A stretch of 30,339 nt of DNA from Mariaggregatimicrobium sp964498785 (GTDB lineage: Bacteria; Zhuqueibacterota; Zhuqueibacteria; Thermofontimicrobiales; Thiofontviventaceae), in assembly GCA_964498785.1 (NCBI GenBank), contig CAZCJL010000081.1:1-30339 (forward strand), given 5' to 3'. The notes under the pieces were generated by a model that worked only from the letters and a program-made list of their open reading frames with translations, was not told the origin of the DNA and searched no databases. Both the position numbers and the translations under genes were made by a program. Below, one piece after another: positions 22,623 to 30,339 of the stretch (position 1 is its first letter; every line of letters begins with the position of its first letter).

Positions 22623-25600
22623 TTAATAGACTTGAATAAATTCCCGCTCTCTAACCAGAGCAAGCTTCAAAATTTTACTTTTACTCAATGCCGGCATATC
22701 TATATGAATAATATAGATTCCGCTGGCAACTGGCAAGCCATTATGATTTTGAAGATTCCATTCAAAATATTGAGAATCACTATCTTTTTCCAGAGTCTCT
22801 ACAAAGCCACCATTCAAATCAAATATTTTGATGGTTGCCTTTTGAGGTAGATGGTTAAATGTTACAAATCTACCTTGTAAAGATAACTCATTCTGATGTG
22901 ATCCATAGTACGGATTCGGGAAAACATTGATTTTTTCAACGTCCACTTTCGCTTGCTCAGCACTATACGCTACCGGACTTGTGTTGAAAGTGTAAACGTC
23001 TGACATGGTGTTCGGTTTATTTGTGATGAACATAATTTTATTACCGATTGGCAGCGTTGCTCCACCTGCATACATTGTCATCAGTGTTGCAGTGATGAAC
23101 GGATAATGAAACTCTCCGGTACCGCCGCCCCAGGTTATATTTGCAGAAGTCAACAGCGCGTTATCGGAAATGTACTGTGCTTCATTTGCCGGATCGTAAT
23201 CGATTTCATTGCCGCTGGCATCGTAGCCAGTCCAGGCGTACATCGGTTCGTATGACGGTGCGCCATATTTCGTTCCGCTCCATGAAGGCGTGCCATCTGC
23301 TTCCAACGGTAAATTATACGTGCCGCTGCCATCTGTATCCCAGAAACCGGCAAACAGTCTCTGTGGCTCTCCGCCAAAGCGGTAGCGATACATTGAGAAC
23401 GGAGCCATATATGCTTCGCCAGTTGCGCTGTCGAAATGGACTTCTTCGGAGATATAATCCCAGGTTAATGATTCTTCCCCGAAATTGATCTCGACATCGT
23501 CCATACCCCATAAATTGAACCGGTCGAAGTCACGATCACCTTCAAGATGTCCATCGCGGTTTTCAAGTAAATAACCAGTTGTTCCAAGGCTGATGTGCAG
23601 ATAAGCATCGATACCAGCGTCTACAACGTTTCCATCCTGGTCTGCTTCATAAATATCTTTGATACCTGCTGGAGGGCCTACGACTTTTACCTGGAGACCA
23701 TCAACAATAAGGTAGTTATTATCACCTGTCTGATTCGATTGATTTTCCAATACGAGTTCGTCAGTGTCCAAATCTTTCAGGTGCCAGACGTTTTCGCCTT
23801 TCAATGTATCGAAAAGAACCTGATATGAATGGCCAGTAACTTTTGTCGGATCAATGACTGTTACCGAAACGGATCCATCGCTCGGGCCGTCATGATCCAC
23901 TTCGAGTTCAGATTCTAATTTATAGGGATACGTTACACCCGGATCAGCAGTTTGCGGAACAACGCGTTTAATTGACATTGAGGATTCCAGCGAGTGAATC
24001 GGAACCTCGGTGTCAGGATTATAATTATACGCGGTTACTGAAAAGAAATAGGGAGTACCATTTAAGAATGGACCACCCGTGAATATGTCTTTCTTTAACA
24101 GTATGGTTCTGCTAATTCCGCTATTGGTTCCTAACTGAACCGGTTTTTGCAGAATTTGACCAGATGCCTGATCAAACACGCGGTCCAGAATTGTCGTAAC
24201 CTCGTTAACCACATCATAGGTGGCAATCAATTTACCCTGATCTTTTGTTGCGCCAGCAGAGGGCAATTGATAGACATTATATCCTTCAAATTTATAGCCT
24301 TTTTCGTCTTGACTTTCAGTGGCGTTTACAGCTTCCGGCTCGTGTCCCCAATTAATGAGAACTGTCTGATCTAATGCAGTAAGCGCAAAATTAGGCCCAG
24401 CCGGTGCGGAAGCTAATTCAAAGAAGTTATCATAAGCGTTTTGAACTGCGATGTCATTGAATTTCAACACATCAACGCTTGATTTATTATCTGCACCCAA
24501 TCCGCAGATAAGAGCAGAAACAACTTCCTGTGTATCGCCCAAAGCCATTTCAAATGAACCGGAAATCATTTGCATACGACGGTCACCAGGACCTAACAGC
24601 GCTCCATCAAGGTAGCCGGTTCCTGCGACAACATCGCCGCTCAATGCAAAGTTAACCGGAGTGCCGTCAGCTTCCTGGAAAGGTTCGGCGGAACGAGGTG
24701 TTAAAGCGTTCATTAAATTATACCATTGCTCGGTACCGGCATATTCTTCACGATCCGGGTCACTGATTGAGCTACCGGCAGCGAAATAATTAAATGCGGT
24801 CATCGGTAAATTGATAAATCCCGGGCCCTTGACTTTCCCGCCAAAAATTGCGTAATCTTCAGCGTCATCAACTCCGTTTTTATTTATATCCTGTCCTGCT
24901 TCACCCTGAACCATTGGTCCTTGCAAAAAGTCATAACCCGCGGCAGGCGGAGGCAAACTAAATACTCGGAAGCCGGGATCAATTGCTGTGGAGTTATAAC
25001 AAAAGGAAATACTGGCTGTTGTATCACATCCGACAAAGTCATCAGAGTATTCACCCAGGTCAGGATCAGAGAATTGTGCCACAAACATACTATCGATCGT
25101 GGCATTGGCCGGAGTGTCAGCGGTTCCTTTGTAGATTAATTTATATTTTTTGAATACAGCATATCCCAGAGCGTCAGTTCGTTTATATCCCCAGAAAGTT
25201 ACCTGCATTTCCATACCCATTGGCGGGGAACCATACAGATTAAACATACGACCTGTATTCAAATCATTACAGACGAACCAGAGAACCTGATCCGCGCCAG
25301 CGTAACCGGGTTCATCAGCGTGTATTTCAGGATCATATTCTTCATCGCCTGTCGGAGCCAGTTTAGGACTTCCATCATCATTTATTACAGGATTATAAGC
25401 GCCATCTCCATCGGCATCATAGAAAGGAGCGCCTTTATCCACAGGCCATTCGAGCCAGTCTTTTTTATACTGATTTCGGACTGCGGCAACATCTGCATCG
25501 CTGACATCTTGTAATGCATCTTCTTCTAATTCGGCAGCATCCTGAGTTAAGTCAGCTTTATGAAAATCTTTTCTGATTCTGTAAACACGGACATCCTCAG

Positions 25601-25976
25601 CCTCCGGGCTTTCGGGAACTCCCGGAGAGAGAATGGCGCCACCCATCATTCCTGTGGTATAAGCGGTGCCCCCCACGCGGAGAGATGGTGTGTTGTTATC
25701 ATTTACAAAGCCACCCCATAGCAGGCCGTCAGTATAAATGATGCCTGCGCCGTAGGTTAACCTCGGAAAGTAGACGCCATTTCCGCCGGTATTTGGATTA
25801 TGTGCTGAGAGAGCATCTCCATCAACCCAGTGGGCGACCTCATTAATATTTAATAATGAATGCAAGGGCAAACCTGCTGATTTATTCAGCGAGGAATAAG
25901 GCCCCTCTATGTCTTTCGCGAAACTGGTAAAACACACCAGCATCAGCGTAAGAAATACTATGCTTAATTTTTTCAT
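22623..25976 (-). CDS. large T9SS cargo protein with type A sorting domain
   Basis: This is a 1117-residue secreted protein. A signal peptide (about 1-20, ending SFA) is followed by a long region with a calcium-type loop DADGDG (187-192) and a similar DINKNGVDDAED further on. ADQVLWFVCNDLN is at about 228-240. Fibronectin-like segments such as GYKFEGYNVYQLP with PYFFSVTAYNYNP follow. The last 100 residues (from about 1017, NVFPNPYYG, through IKIFDLNGGFV to SGIYIIHI) are a T9SS type A sorting domain, which directs export and surface attachment. No catalytic domain is recognised; an adhesive or substrate-binding role is inference. Its neighbours are a TonB receptor upstream and the PorV-type barrel downstream. 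Confidence 0.85.
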   Translation of the reverse strand: MKKLSIVFLTLMLVCFTSFAKDIEGPYSSLNKSAGLPLHSLLNINEVAHWVDGDALSAHNPNTGGNGVYFPRLTYGAGIIYTDGLLWGGFVNDNNTPSLRVGGTAYTTGMMGGAILSPGVPESPEAEDVRVYRIRKDFHKADLTQDAAELEEDALQDVSDADVAAVRNQYKKDWLEWPVDKGAPFYDADGDGAYNPVINDDGSPKLAPTGDEEYDPEIHADEPGYAGADQVLWFVCNDLNTGRMFNLYGSPPMGMEMQVTFWGYKRTDALGYAVFKKYKLIYKGTADTPANATIDSMFVAQFSDPDLGEYSDDFVGCDTTASISFCYNSTAIDPGFRVFSLPPPAAGYDFLQGPMVQGEAGQDINKNGVDDAEDYAIFGGKVKGPGFINLPMTAFNYFAAGSSISDPDREEYAGTEQWYNLMNALTPRSAEPFQEADGTPVNFALSGDVVAGTGYLDGALLGPGDRRMQMISGSFEMALGDTQEVVSALICGLGADNKSSVDVLKFNDIAVQNAYDNFFELASAPAGPNFALTALDQTVLINWGHEPEAVNATESQDEKGYKFEGYNVYQLPSAGATKDQGKLIATYDVVNEVTTILDRVFDQASGQILQKPVQLGTNSGISRTILLKKDIFTGGPFLNGTPYFFSVTAYNYNPDTEVPIHSLESSMSIKRVVPQTADPGVTYPYKLESELEVDHDGPSDGSVSVTVIDPTKVTGHSYQVLFDTLKGENVWHLKDLDTDELVLENQSNQTGDNNYLIVDGLQVKVVGPPAGIKDIYEADQDGNVVDAGIDAYLHISLGTTGYLLENRDGHLEGDRDFDRFNLWGMDDVEINFGEESLTWDYISEEVHFDSATGEAYMAPFSMYRYRFGGEPQRLFAGFWDTDGSGTYNLPLEADGTPSWSGTKYGAPSYEPMYAWTGYDASGNEIDYDPANEAQYISDNALLTSANITWGGGTGEFHYPFITATLMTMYAGGATLPIGNKIMFITNKPNTMSDVYTFNTSPVAYSAEQAKVDVEKINVFPNPYYGSHQNELSLQGRFVTFNHLPQKATIKIFDLNGGFVETLEKDSDSQYFEWNLQNHNGLPVASGIYIIHIDMPALSKSKILKLALVREREFIQVY

Positions 25977-26020
25977 AACCTTTTAATCCTCCAAACTGGT
26001 TTATTAGGATCAACAATAGT

Positions 26021-29000
26021 TTAGTACATAATGTTTATACCGGCACGAATTTGACGCGGGGTATCCCATAAATCGCCATGAAACATTCCGGCGATATACC
26101 AATGACGGCGGTTCTCATTGTTGATTGCCTGATAAAGAGCTTTATAAGCTGCGCCATAATTATCCAGAGAAGGACCACTTAAATCAGGATCTTCCAGGTA
26201 ACCGTCAGTATCGGCATTTCCTGTTCTCGGATATACATTAAGTACATTCTTTCTGTTGAGTAAATTTTGGACATAAACATACGCATTCAAATCTACAGGT
26301 CCAACGGTGAAAGTTTTGTCAAGTCTAAGATCAAAGTTGAAAACCCATGGAGTTGTTGATGATCCAATTGCTTCAAGCGGACGACGATTTCGGGGATCAG
26401 TGTCATTCAAAATTCCACCGATGTCAACGTCGTTCTGACCAATACCACCTGTGCTTAAGGTGTAAGCATGACCACTATTGAATGTGAACAGCATGTTTAA
26501 ACCAGTTCGTTCCAGTATCGGACCGCCATCGTTTTCGGCAAAACGATAATCAAAACTAATGGAACCACGGTGAGTTTGGTTAAAATACAATGGCGTAATA
26601 ATAGTGATTTGATTTGCGTTCTGCTCCAGCGAAGCGCCGTTCTGTCTGGAGTATGAACCCGTGCCCTTTGCCTGAGAATAGGTATAGTTCACAAATCCCT
26701 GAACCCGATTCGTTCGTCTCAGGGTCAGGCGAAATTCCATACCTTTTGTCGTGGCAAAATCACCATTCGTATGAATATCATACGTTTGAACAGCAGAAGC
26801 TGATGAAGTAAAAACACGCGCCGTTTGAAGCTGATTCTTAATGTCTTTATAAAATAAAGTCGCATCAAACGAAGCATTGGCAGCAATCACCTGGCTGATA
26901 CCGATTTCATACTGTGTTGTCCGTTCCGGTTTGATTCCGAAACCCATCGGGTCTGTATAAAAGAAACCTGCCTGGTATTGTGCGATACGTTCGGCATTGC
27001 TACGATAAGCGCGGGACATTTCCGGCATCTGTACAAATTTTCCCCATTGCAAATGGAAAACAGTACGATCTGTCACAGGAAATGCAAATCCCAATCGCGG
27101 GCTTACTGTTGCAAAACCGTCCATTTTTTCATATTTATTTAACGGAAGCGTCAAAAATTCAGAGTTAAATCCCGGCGCTTCATAATCGAGCGGTTCATAT
27201 TGATCCATATCAAAATAATCAAAACGCAAACCCGCGTTAATAACCAGATCCCTGATCTCGAACTTATCCTGCAAGTAGGCTGCGGCAACGATCGGATGCA
27301 TCGGGCCGTCGAACAGTTCGCCGTCGTCAGCTTCATTGCCATAGTAATCATACCCATAATTATTCGGACTCACCGACCGCATATAACGATCTAATTCTTC
27401 CTGATCATTCAGGATATCCGGATTGTTTCTCCAGTAACTCAGAAAACTACCGGTTGTGTGGCTATAACCACTATAGTTTCTCAGTGTCCAGTATTCGAGA
27501 GTACCACCGAACTGGATCATGTGATCTTTCATCTGATGAGTGAAATCAAGATTCCCACCGATGTAATTTCGTTTGTATTTATTGTAACTGGTTTGCAAAT
27601 TACCTGGCGCCTGGAAGCGGAATCCATAGATATCATAATTATCCGGGTCATTGGTATAATTTATCCATTCGTCGAAACCGTGTTTTGCGTTTTCCAGGCT
27701 ATCTGCGTACAGCCAGTAATTATCTTTCAGGAACGGATCATACGTTTTCCGTCTTTGATCGAAATAATTTAAACTCAAGGTGTAAAATGTTGTCGGAGCT
27801 AATACATGCGTAATCTTAGCTGTCATCAACGCGTCACTATAATCACGCTGCGGATTTCTTTGTTGGTTGAAAAGGGTTAACAGCGGATTTTGATTCAGGC
27901 GAGTTGTTTGATAAGTAAAAGCGCCAGACAATCGCAATGTTACCGGAGACAGATCAACAGTTAGCACGCCATTACCGGTATAACGGTTTTGCATGGAATT
28001 CGGTACATTGCCACCGTTCCAGATGATTGCATCGAGTGTATCACCGGCAGTTCCGCTACCACGGATTCCTGTGTCAACCAGCCACAGGGTATCGCCATCA
28101 ATAGCGGTTTGGCCATTAACGAATTCAAACGGCTCATACCAGTATTGATAGTGATCGTCATCAAATTGATTTTCACCGGCAACAAAGAATTTTACTTTGT
28201 TATTGGTAAAAGGTACAGGACCACTTGCGGTGAAAACTGTATTCGAATAACCATAAGAATATGTGTCCAGAAATTTTTCATCAGGTTTAGAAAAATTATC
28301 TGTTTCAGCGCGTAAGCTGAAATGATATTCCGGTGTACCGGATTTCATTACATAACTAACAATACCAGAGTTTGCGCCACCGTATTGTGCGTTAAAACCA
28401 CCCGCCTGGATCTGTAACTCTTCCAGAGCTTCGGGAATAACATCGGTAGTCGCGTTGCCATCAACCAAACTTCGAACGTTGGCGCCTTCAACATAAGTGC
28501 CAACTTCGTCGTCACGGCCACCACGGATATAGATATTGCCATCTTGTGCAACAATACCCGGTTGCAGATTTGCGACCACTTCTACACCACGTAATGGCAG
28601 GTTTTCCAGTTCTTCGCCAGTAACGATACGAACTGCATTGGTTGCATTTTTTTGCACCAGAGGTTTTTCTGCAACTACAGTGACAGTGGAAGCCTCAATT
28701 GCTTCGGGCTGTAAATTGAAAACAATTTCAGTGGTTAATCCAACGTGCACTTTCACATTGCTGAATTTGCCCGGGGAATATCCGATAAAGGTCGCTTCTA
28801 ATGTATAAGTTCCCGCAGGAACGTTTAAAATCGTATACTTCCCTTCTATGTCAGTTGCGGCGCCCATTGTGGTTCCGCGAATCTGAACATTTGCTCCGGG
28901 TAAAGCATCACCGGTTTGCGCATCACGTACGTTACCAGTAATTTTACCAACTTGTGCTAAAACATAACCCGGTACTACGAATGTGCATACGAGAGCAAAT

Positions 29001-29035
29001 GCTATGAGAAGGGTTATAACGTTTTTAGCCTTCAT
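26021..29035 (-). CDS. TonB-dependent receptor, 1004 residues
   Basis: This outer-membrane receptor has a signal peptide (to about residue 27, VLAQ) and a carboxypeptidase-regulatory-like domain (GKITGNVRDAQTGDALPGANV to GTYTLEATFIGY). Its plug contains IYIRGGRDDEVGTYVEGANV and FNAQYGGANSGIVSYVMKSG, followed by a long barrel ending GINIMY. GAAG-GAGG ribosome signals precede the ATG (AAGGAGG, eight nt). It is related in layout to the receptor at 17444-19981 but longer and clearly different in the barrel. It sits between a DUF4397-like lipoprotein and the T9SS cargo gene in one transcription unit. The ligand is unknown. Confidence 0.9.
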   Translation of the reverse strand: MKAKNVITLLIAFALVCTFVVPGYVLAQVGKITGNVRDAQTGDALPGANVQIRGTTMGAATDIEGKYTILNVPAGTYTLEATFIGYSPGKFSNVKVHVGLTTEIVFNLQPEAIEASTVTVVAEKPLVQKNATNAVRIVTGEELENLPLRGVEVVANLQPGIVAQDGNIYIRGGRDDEVGTYVEGANVRSLVDGNATTDVIPEALEELQIQAGGFNAQYGGANSGIVSYVMKSGTPEYHFSLRAETDNFSKPDEKFLDTYSYGYSNTVFTASGPVPFTNNKVKFFVAGENQFDDDHYQYWYEPFEFVNGQTAIDGDTLWLVDTGIRGSGTAGDTLDAIIWNGGNVPNSMQNRYTGNGVLTVDLSPVTLRLSGAFTYQTTRLNQNPLLTLFNQQRNPQRDYSDALMTAKITHVLAPTTFYTLSLNYFDQRRKTYDPFLKDNYWLYADSLENAKHGFDEWINYTNDPDNYDIYGFRFQAPGNLQTSYNKYKRNYIGGNLDFTHQMKDHMIQFGGTLEYWTLRNYSGYSHTTGSFLSYWRNNPDILNDQEELDRYMRSVSPNNYGYDYYGNEADDGELFDGPMHPIVAAAYLQDKFEIRDLVINAGLRFDYFDMDQYEPLDYEAPGFNSEFLTLPLNKYEKMDGFATVSPRLGFAFPVTDRTVFHLQWGKFVQMPEMSRAYRSNAERIAQYQAGFFYTDPMGFGIKPERTTQYEIGISQVIAANASFDATLFYKDIKNQLQTARVFTSSASAVQTYDIHTNGDFATTKGMEFRLTLRRTNRVQGFVNYTYSQAKGTGSYSRQNGASLEQNANQITIITPLYFNQTHRGSISFDYRFAENDGGPILERTGLNMLFTFNSGHAYTLSTGGIGQNDVDIGGILNDTDPRNRRPLEAIGSSTTPWVFNFDLRLDKTFTVGPVDLNAYVYVQNLLNRKNVLNVYPRTGNADTDGYLEDPDLSGPSLDNYGAAYKALYQAINNENRRHWYIAGMFHGDLWDTPRQIRAGINIMY

Positions 29036-29054
29036 ATTATTTCCTCCTTCGAGA

Positions 29055-29756
29055 TTAATTATTTTCTAATTGTGCGACACTTAAATTATCTACAGTATTA
29101 TGAAGCACTTCGGTATAAACTTTTCCGCCGGACAATTGAAGTGGCTGGGTCTTGATAACGGTATCACCATCTTTTACCATTAACGTATGCGAAGGCCCAT
29201 TGGTTGCCAAATTTACCCATGCGAATTTTGTAAAAGCTAAACCGGAAGATACTTCTGTAGTTGTCGTGTCTGCACCAGAAATCGACTCAACTGAAACGGC
29301 CAGAGTCGCATTGCACATCTGGGCGACCAATACTTTCGCCAGTGTGTCGGCAGGAGATACGTCCAGGTATAACTTTCTCTCGGCAATTTTTACGAAACGA
29401 GGAGCATCATCATCGGGGCGGGTTACTACGTAGATTGCGATGACATCGTCTGTGTCCAACCGGACATTCGCGGTATCATCCTCAGCGCCACCTTGCAATT
29501 TGAACAGCTTTCTGCCTGCGTCTTCATCAAAATAGGCGCTTGCTGCTCCAAATGAAAGGCTTGCTTTGGTTGTTCCATCCATGATTACACCAACTTCACC
29601 CAGATCAGTTGCCGTATGAATGAAACGGACTTTGGATTTAAATTCCGGGAATGGTGGTGCTTGACTTGGAACATCAGCGCAACTAAATCCTATCACCATT
29701 ACGACAATAATGGAAAGTACGACAAGATAGGACTTGCTTGTCATTGATTTGTTCAT
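29055..29756 (-). CDS. DUF4397-like lipoprotein
   Basis: This 233-residue lipoprotein has a signal segment (about 10-25) ending in the lipobox VIGFSC with Cys26. The mature protein starts a DUF4397-type domain at SKVRFIHTATDLGEVGVIMDG, followed by SLSFGAASAYFD. It has a second similar strand set, TKFAWVNLATNGPSHTLMVKDG. DUF4397 domains are beta-rich and of unknown function, often on surface proteins. AAAGGAG stands five nt before the ATG. It is the first gene of the surface cassette, 19 nt before the TonB receptor. Its long leader is described separately. Confidence 0.75.
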   Translation of the reverse strand: MNKSMTSKSYLVVLSIIVVMVIGFSCADVPSQAPPFPEFKSKVRFIHTATDLGEVGVIMDGTTKASLSFGAASAYFDEDAGRKLFKLQGGAEDDTANVRLDTDDVIAIYVVTRPDDDAPRFVKIAERKLYLDVSPADTLAKVLVAQMCNATLAVSVESISGADTTTTEVSSGLAFTKFAWVNLATNGPSHTLMVKDGDTVIKTQPLQLSGGKVYTEVLHNTVDNLSVAQLENN

Positions 29757-29794
29757 AAATTCTCCTTTCGAATTTTCCTTCCCTACTTACATAA

Positions 29795-29903
29795 CTATTT
29801 AAACGAAATTAAAAAGAGCTCCAATCGTTTTATTTTTTGCATCACCTCCTTCAATAACGGTTAAGGCTCTTTGGTTAACGATAGCTTTATTTTTTAATAT
29901 CAC
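29795..29903 (-). other. possible leader peptide frames behind perfect Shine-Dalgarno sites
   Basis: A GTG at 29901-29903 opens 34 codons to a TAA at 29799-29801. Inside it, an ATG at 29840-29842 opens a different frame of 15 codons to a TAG at 29795-29797. Each start overlaps one of the two perfect Shine-Dalgarno copies. The spacing is only 0-2 nt from the core GGAGG, which is shorter than usual, so translation is uncertain. Confidence 0.2.
29841..29851 (-). promoter_or_regulatory. perfect 11-nt Shine-Dalgarno, proximal copy
   Basis: On the minus strand AAGGAGGTGAT matches the full complement of a typical 16S rRNA 3' end. It is followed by GC and AAAAAATAAA, the same tail as in the distal copy. 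It lies about 85 nt before the DUF4397 start, which has its own AAAGGAG. Confidence 0.6.
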
Positions 29904-29909
29904 CTCCTT
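29899..29909 (-). promoter_or_regulatory. perfect 11-nt Shine-Dalgarno, distal copy
   Basis: This is a second exact AAGGAGGTGAT, 58 nt upstream of the first, followed by ATT and AAAAAATAAA. The two form an imperfect direct repeat of about 23 nt. No gene of normal length starts behind it. Confidence 0.6.
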
Positions 29910-29961
29910 AGTAAATAAAATTTTTAGTTATATAGTGATTCGACGTTGTTTTTATACAGTC

Positions 29962-30117
29962 TTAGTTTGGACTGATGCTTTGAGTTGATGTGAGTATATT
30001 CATCTCACTCAAAAATATACGAATTATCGATTGGTACTTGTTTTTGTAGATATTAGTGTATGAAGCGTCTCGGTAAGCATACTCAGAAAAATAAATGTAA
30101 GTATAAAAATAAAACAT
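29962..30117 (-). CDS. possible Tyr-rich 51-residue leader ORF
   Basis: ATG at 30115-30117 opens 51 codons to a TAA at 29962-29964. The first half is very rich in tyrosine and aromatic residues (MFYFYTYIYFSEYAYRDASY). Only a weak AAGATG lies upstream. It starts about 40 nt after the predicted transcription start and lies wholly in the leader of the surface cassette. It may be a regulatory peptide or simply a chance frame in AT-rich DNA. Confidence 0.25.
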   Translation of the reverse strand: MFYFYTYIYFSEYAYRDASYTNIYKNKYQSIIRIFLSEMNILTSTQSISPN

Positions 30118-30161
30118 AGTTATCATCTTAATAATTTGTGATAGTTGTTACATTAACATAA

Positions 30162-30190
30162 AATATAACCAATCTGTTAGAAATTGTCAA
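30162..30190 (-). promoter_or_regulatory. near-consensus sigma70 promoter of the surface cassette
   Basis: On the minus strand TTGACA (30185-30190) and TATATT (30162-30167) are spaced by exactly 17 nt. Transcription would begin near 30155, giving a leader of about 400 nt before the lipoprotein start at 29756. The gene-free stretch 29757-30339 contains this promoter, the leader signals, and a palindrome at its far end. Confidence 0.6.
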
Positions 30191-30313
30191 GAAGTTTTTT
30201 TTAAAATTTAAATATTTTGACTGTTTATCTAATAAAATTAAGTTTCTTCTCAATATTTTATGGTAGATATGGGCGCTTGCCGCAATGTCGTATTTAAACA
30301 GATTCCGTAGGTG

Positions 30314-30339
30314 TCACTTCGAGCGAAGTCGGGAAGTGA
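30314..30339. repeat. palindromic repeat cut by the window edge
   Basis: TCACTTC (30314-30320) pairs with GAAGTGA (30333-30339), and within it ACTTCG/CGAAGT (30316-30329) forms a second palindrome. It has the look of a dispersed intergenic repeat; its full extent is not visible. Confidence 0.5.

Noticed and set aside
23141..23488. 115-codon open frame on the plus strand
   Set aside because: It is opposite the T9SS cargo gene, with an Arg/His-rich translation typical of a shadow frame.

Overview
The window comes from a bacterium of the FCB assemblage but probably not a classical Bacteroidota. It carries a PorV/PorQ-type barrel, a cargo protein with a type IX secretion (T9SS) C-terminal sorting domain, a GWxTD-domain protein and two large TonB-dependent receptors with carboxypeptidase-regulatory-like N-termini. 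However, many genes have strong Shine-Dalgarno sites and several have near-consensus TTGACA-17-TATnnT promoters, which Bacteroidota usually lack. Calditrichota, KSB1, Marinimicrobia or a related candidate phylum would fit; this is inference. I see no tRNA, rRNA, CRISPR array, transposase or integrase.

Layout. 1-401: possible gene remnant and short palindromes. 402-1382 (-): DHH phosphoesterase behind a promoter that predicts a leaderless mRNA. 1383-1908: gene-free, packed with nested inverted repeats. 1909-5132 (+): alpha/beta hydrolase, fold-type II PLP amino-acid ammonia-lyase, and a Tat-signal glycosylasparaginase. 5122-8699 (-): a tight operon of HAD hydrolase, two ABC ATPases, an EcfT-like membrane protein and a MobB-like GTPase with a cysteine cluster. 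The two ATPases have lost complementary motifs. 8732-10751 (-): an RloA/RloB (AbiL-like) ATPase plus TOPRIM pair with its own promoter, a probable phage-defence module. 10905-15589 (-): butyrate kinase, indolepyruvate:ferredoxin oxidoreductase IorA and IorB, and phosphotransbutyrylase, which together form a complete 2-oxoacid to acyl-CoA to acyl-phosphate to ATP route. A decayed DUF1566-like fragment and a perfect palindrome split buk from ior. 15672-16695 (-): DUF5665 protein and an unrecognised membrane protein.

16860-29756 (-): a cell-surface block. Its upstream part is DUF4397-like lipoprotein, TonB-dependent receptor, T9SS cargo and PorV-type barrel, closed by a strong hairpin terminator. 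Then come a GWxTD protein, a second TonB-dependent receptor and a small lipoprotein. The first cassette is preceded by a consensus promoter about 400 nt upstream. Its AT-rich leader holds a Tyr-rich 51-codon frame and two perfect 11-nt matches to the anti-Shine-Dalgarno complement.

Taken together the genes suggest an organism that degrades peptides or glycopeptides. It would import material through TonB receptors, release amino acids (glycosylasparaginase, PLP lyase) and conserve energy from amino-acid-derived 2-oxoacids by ferredoxin reduction and substrate-level phosphorylation. The features of most interest are the asymmetric ECF-type ATPase pair with a MobB partner and no visible S component, the unusual leader of the surface cassette, and the defence pair.
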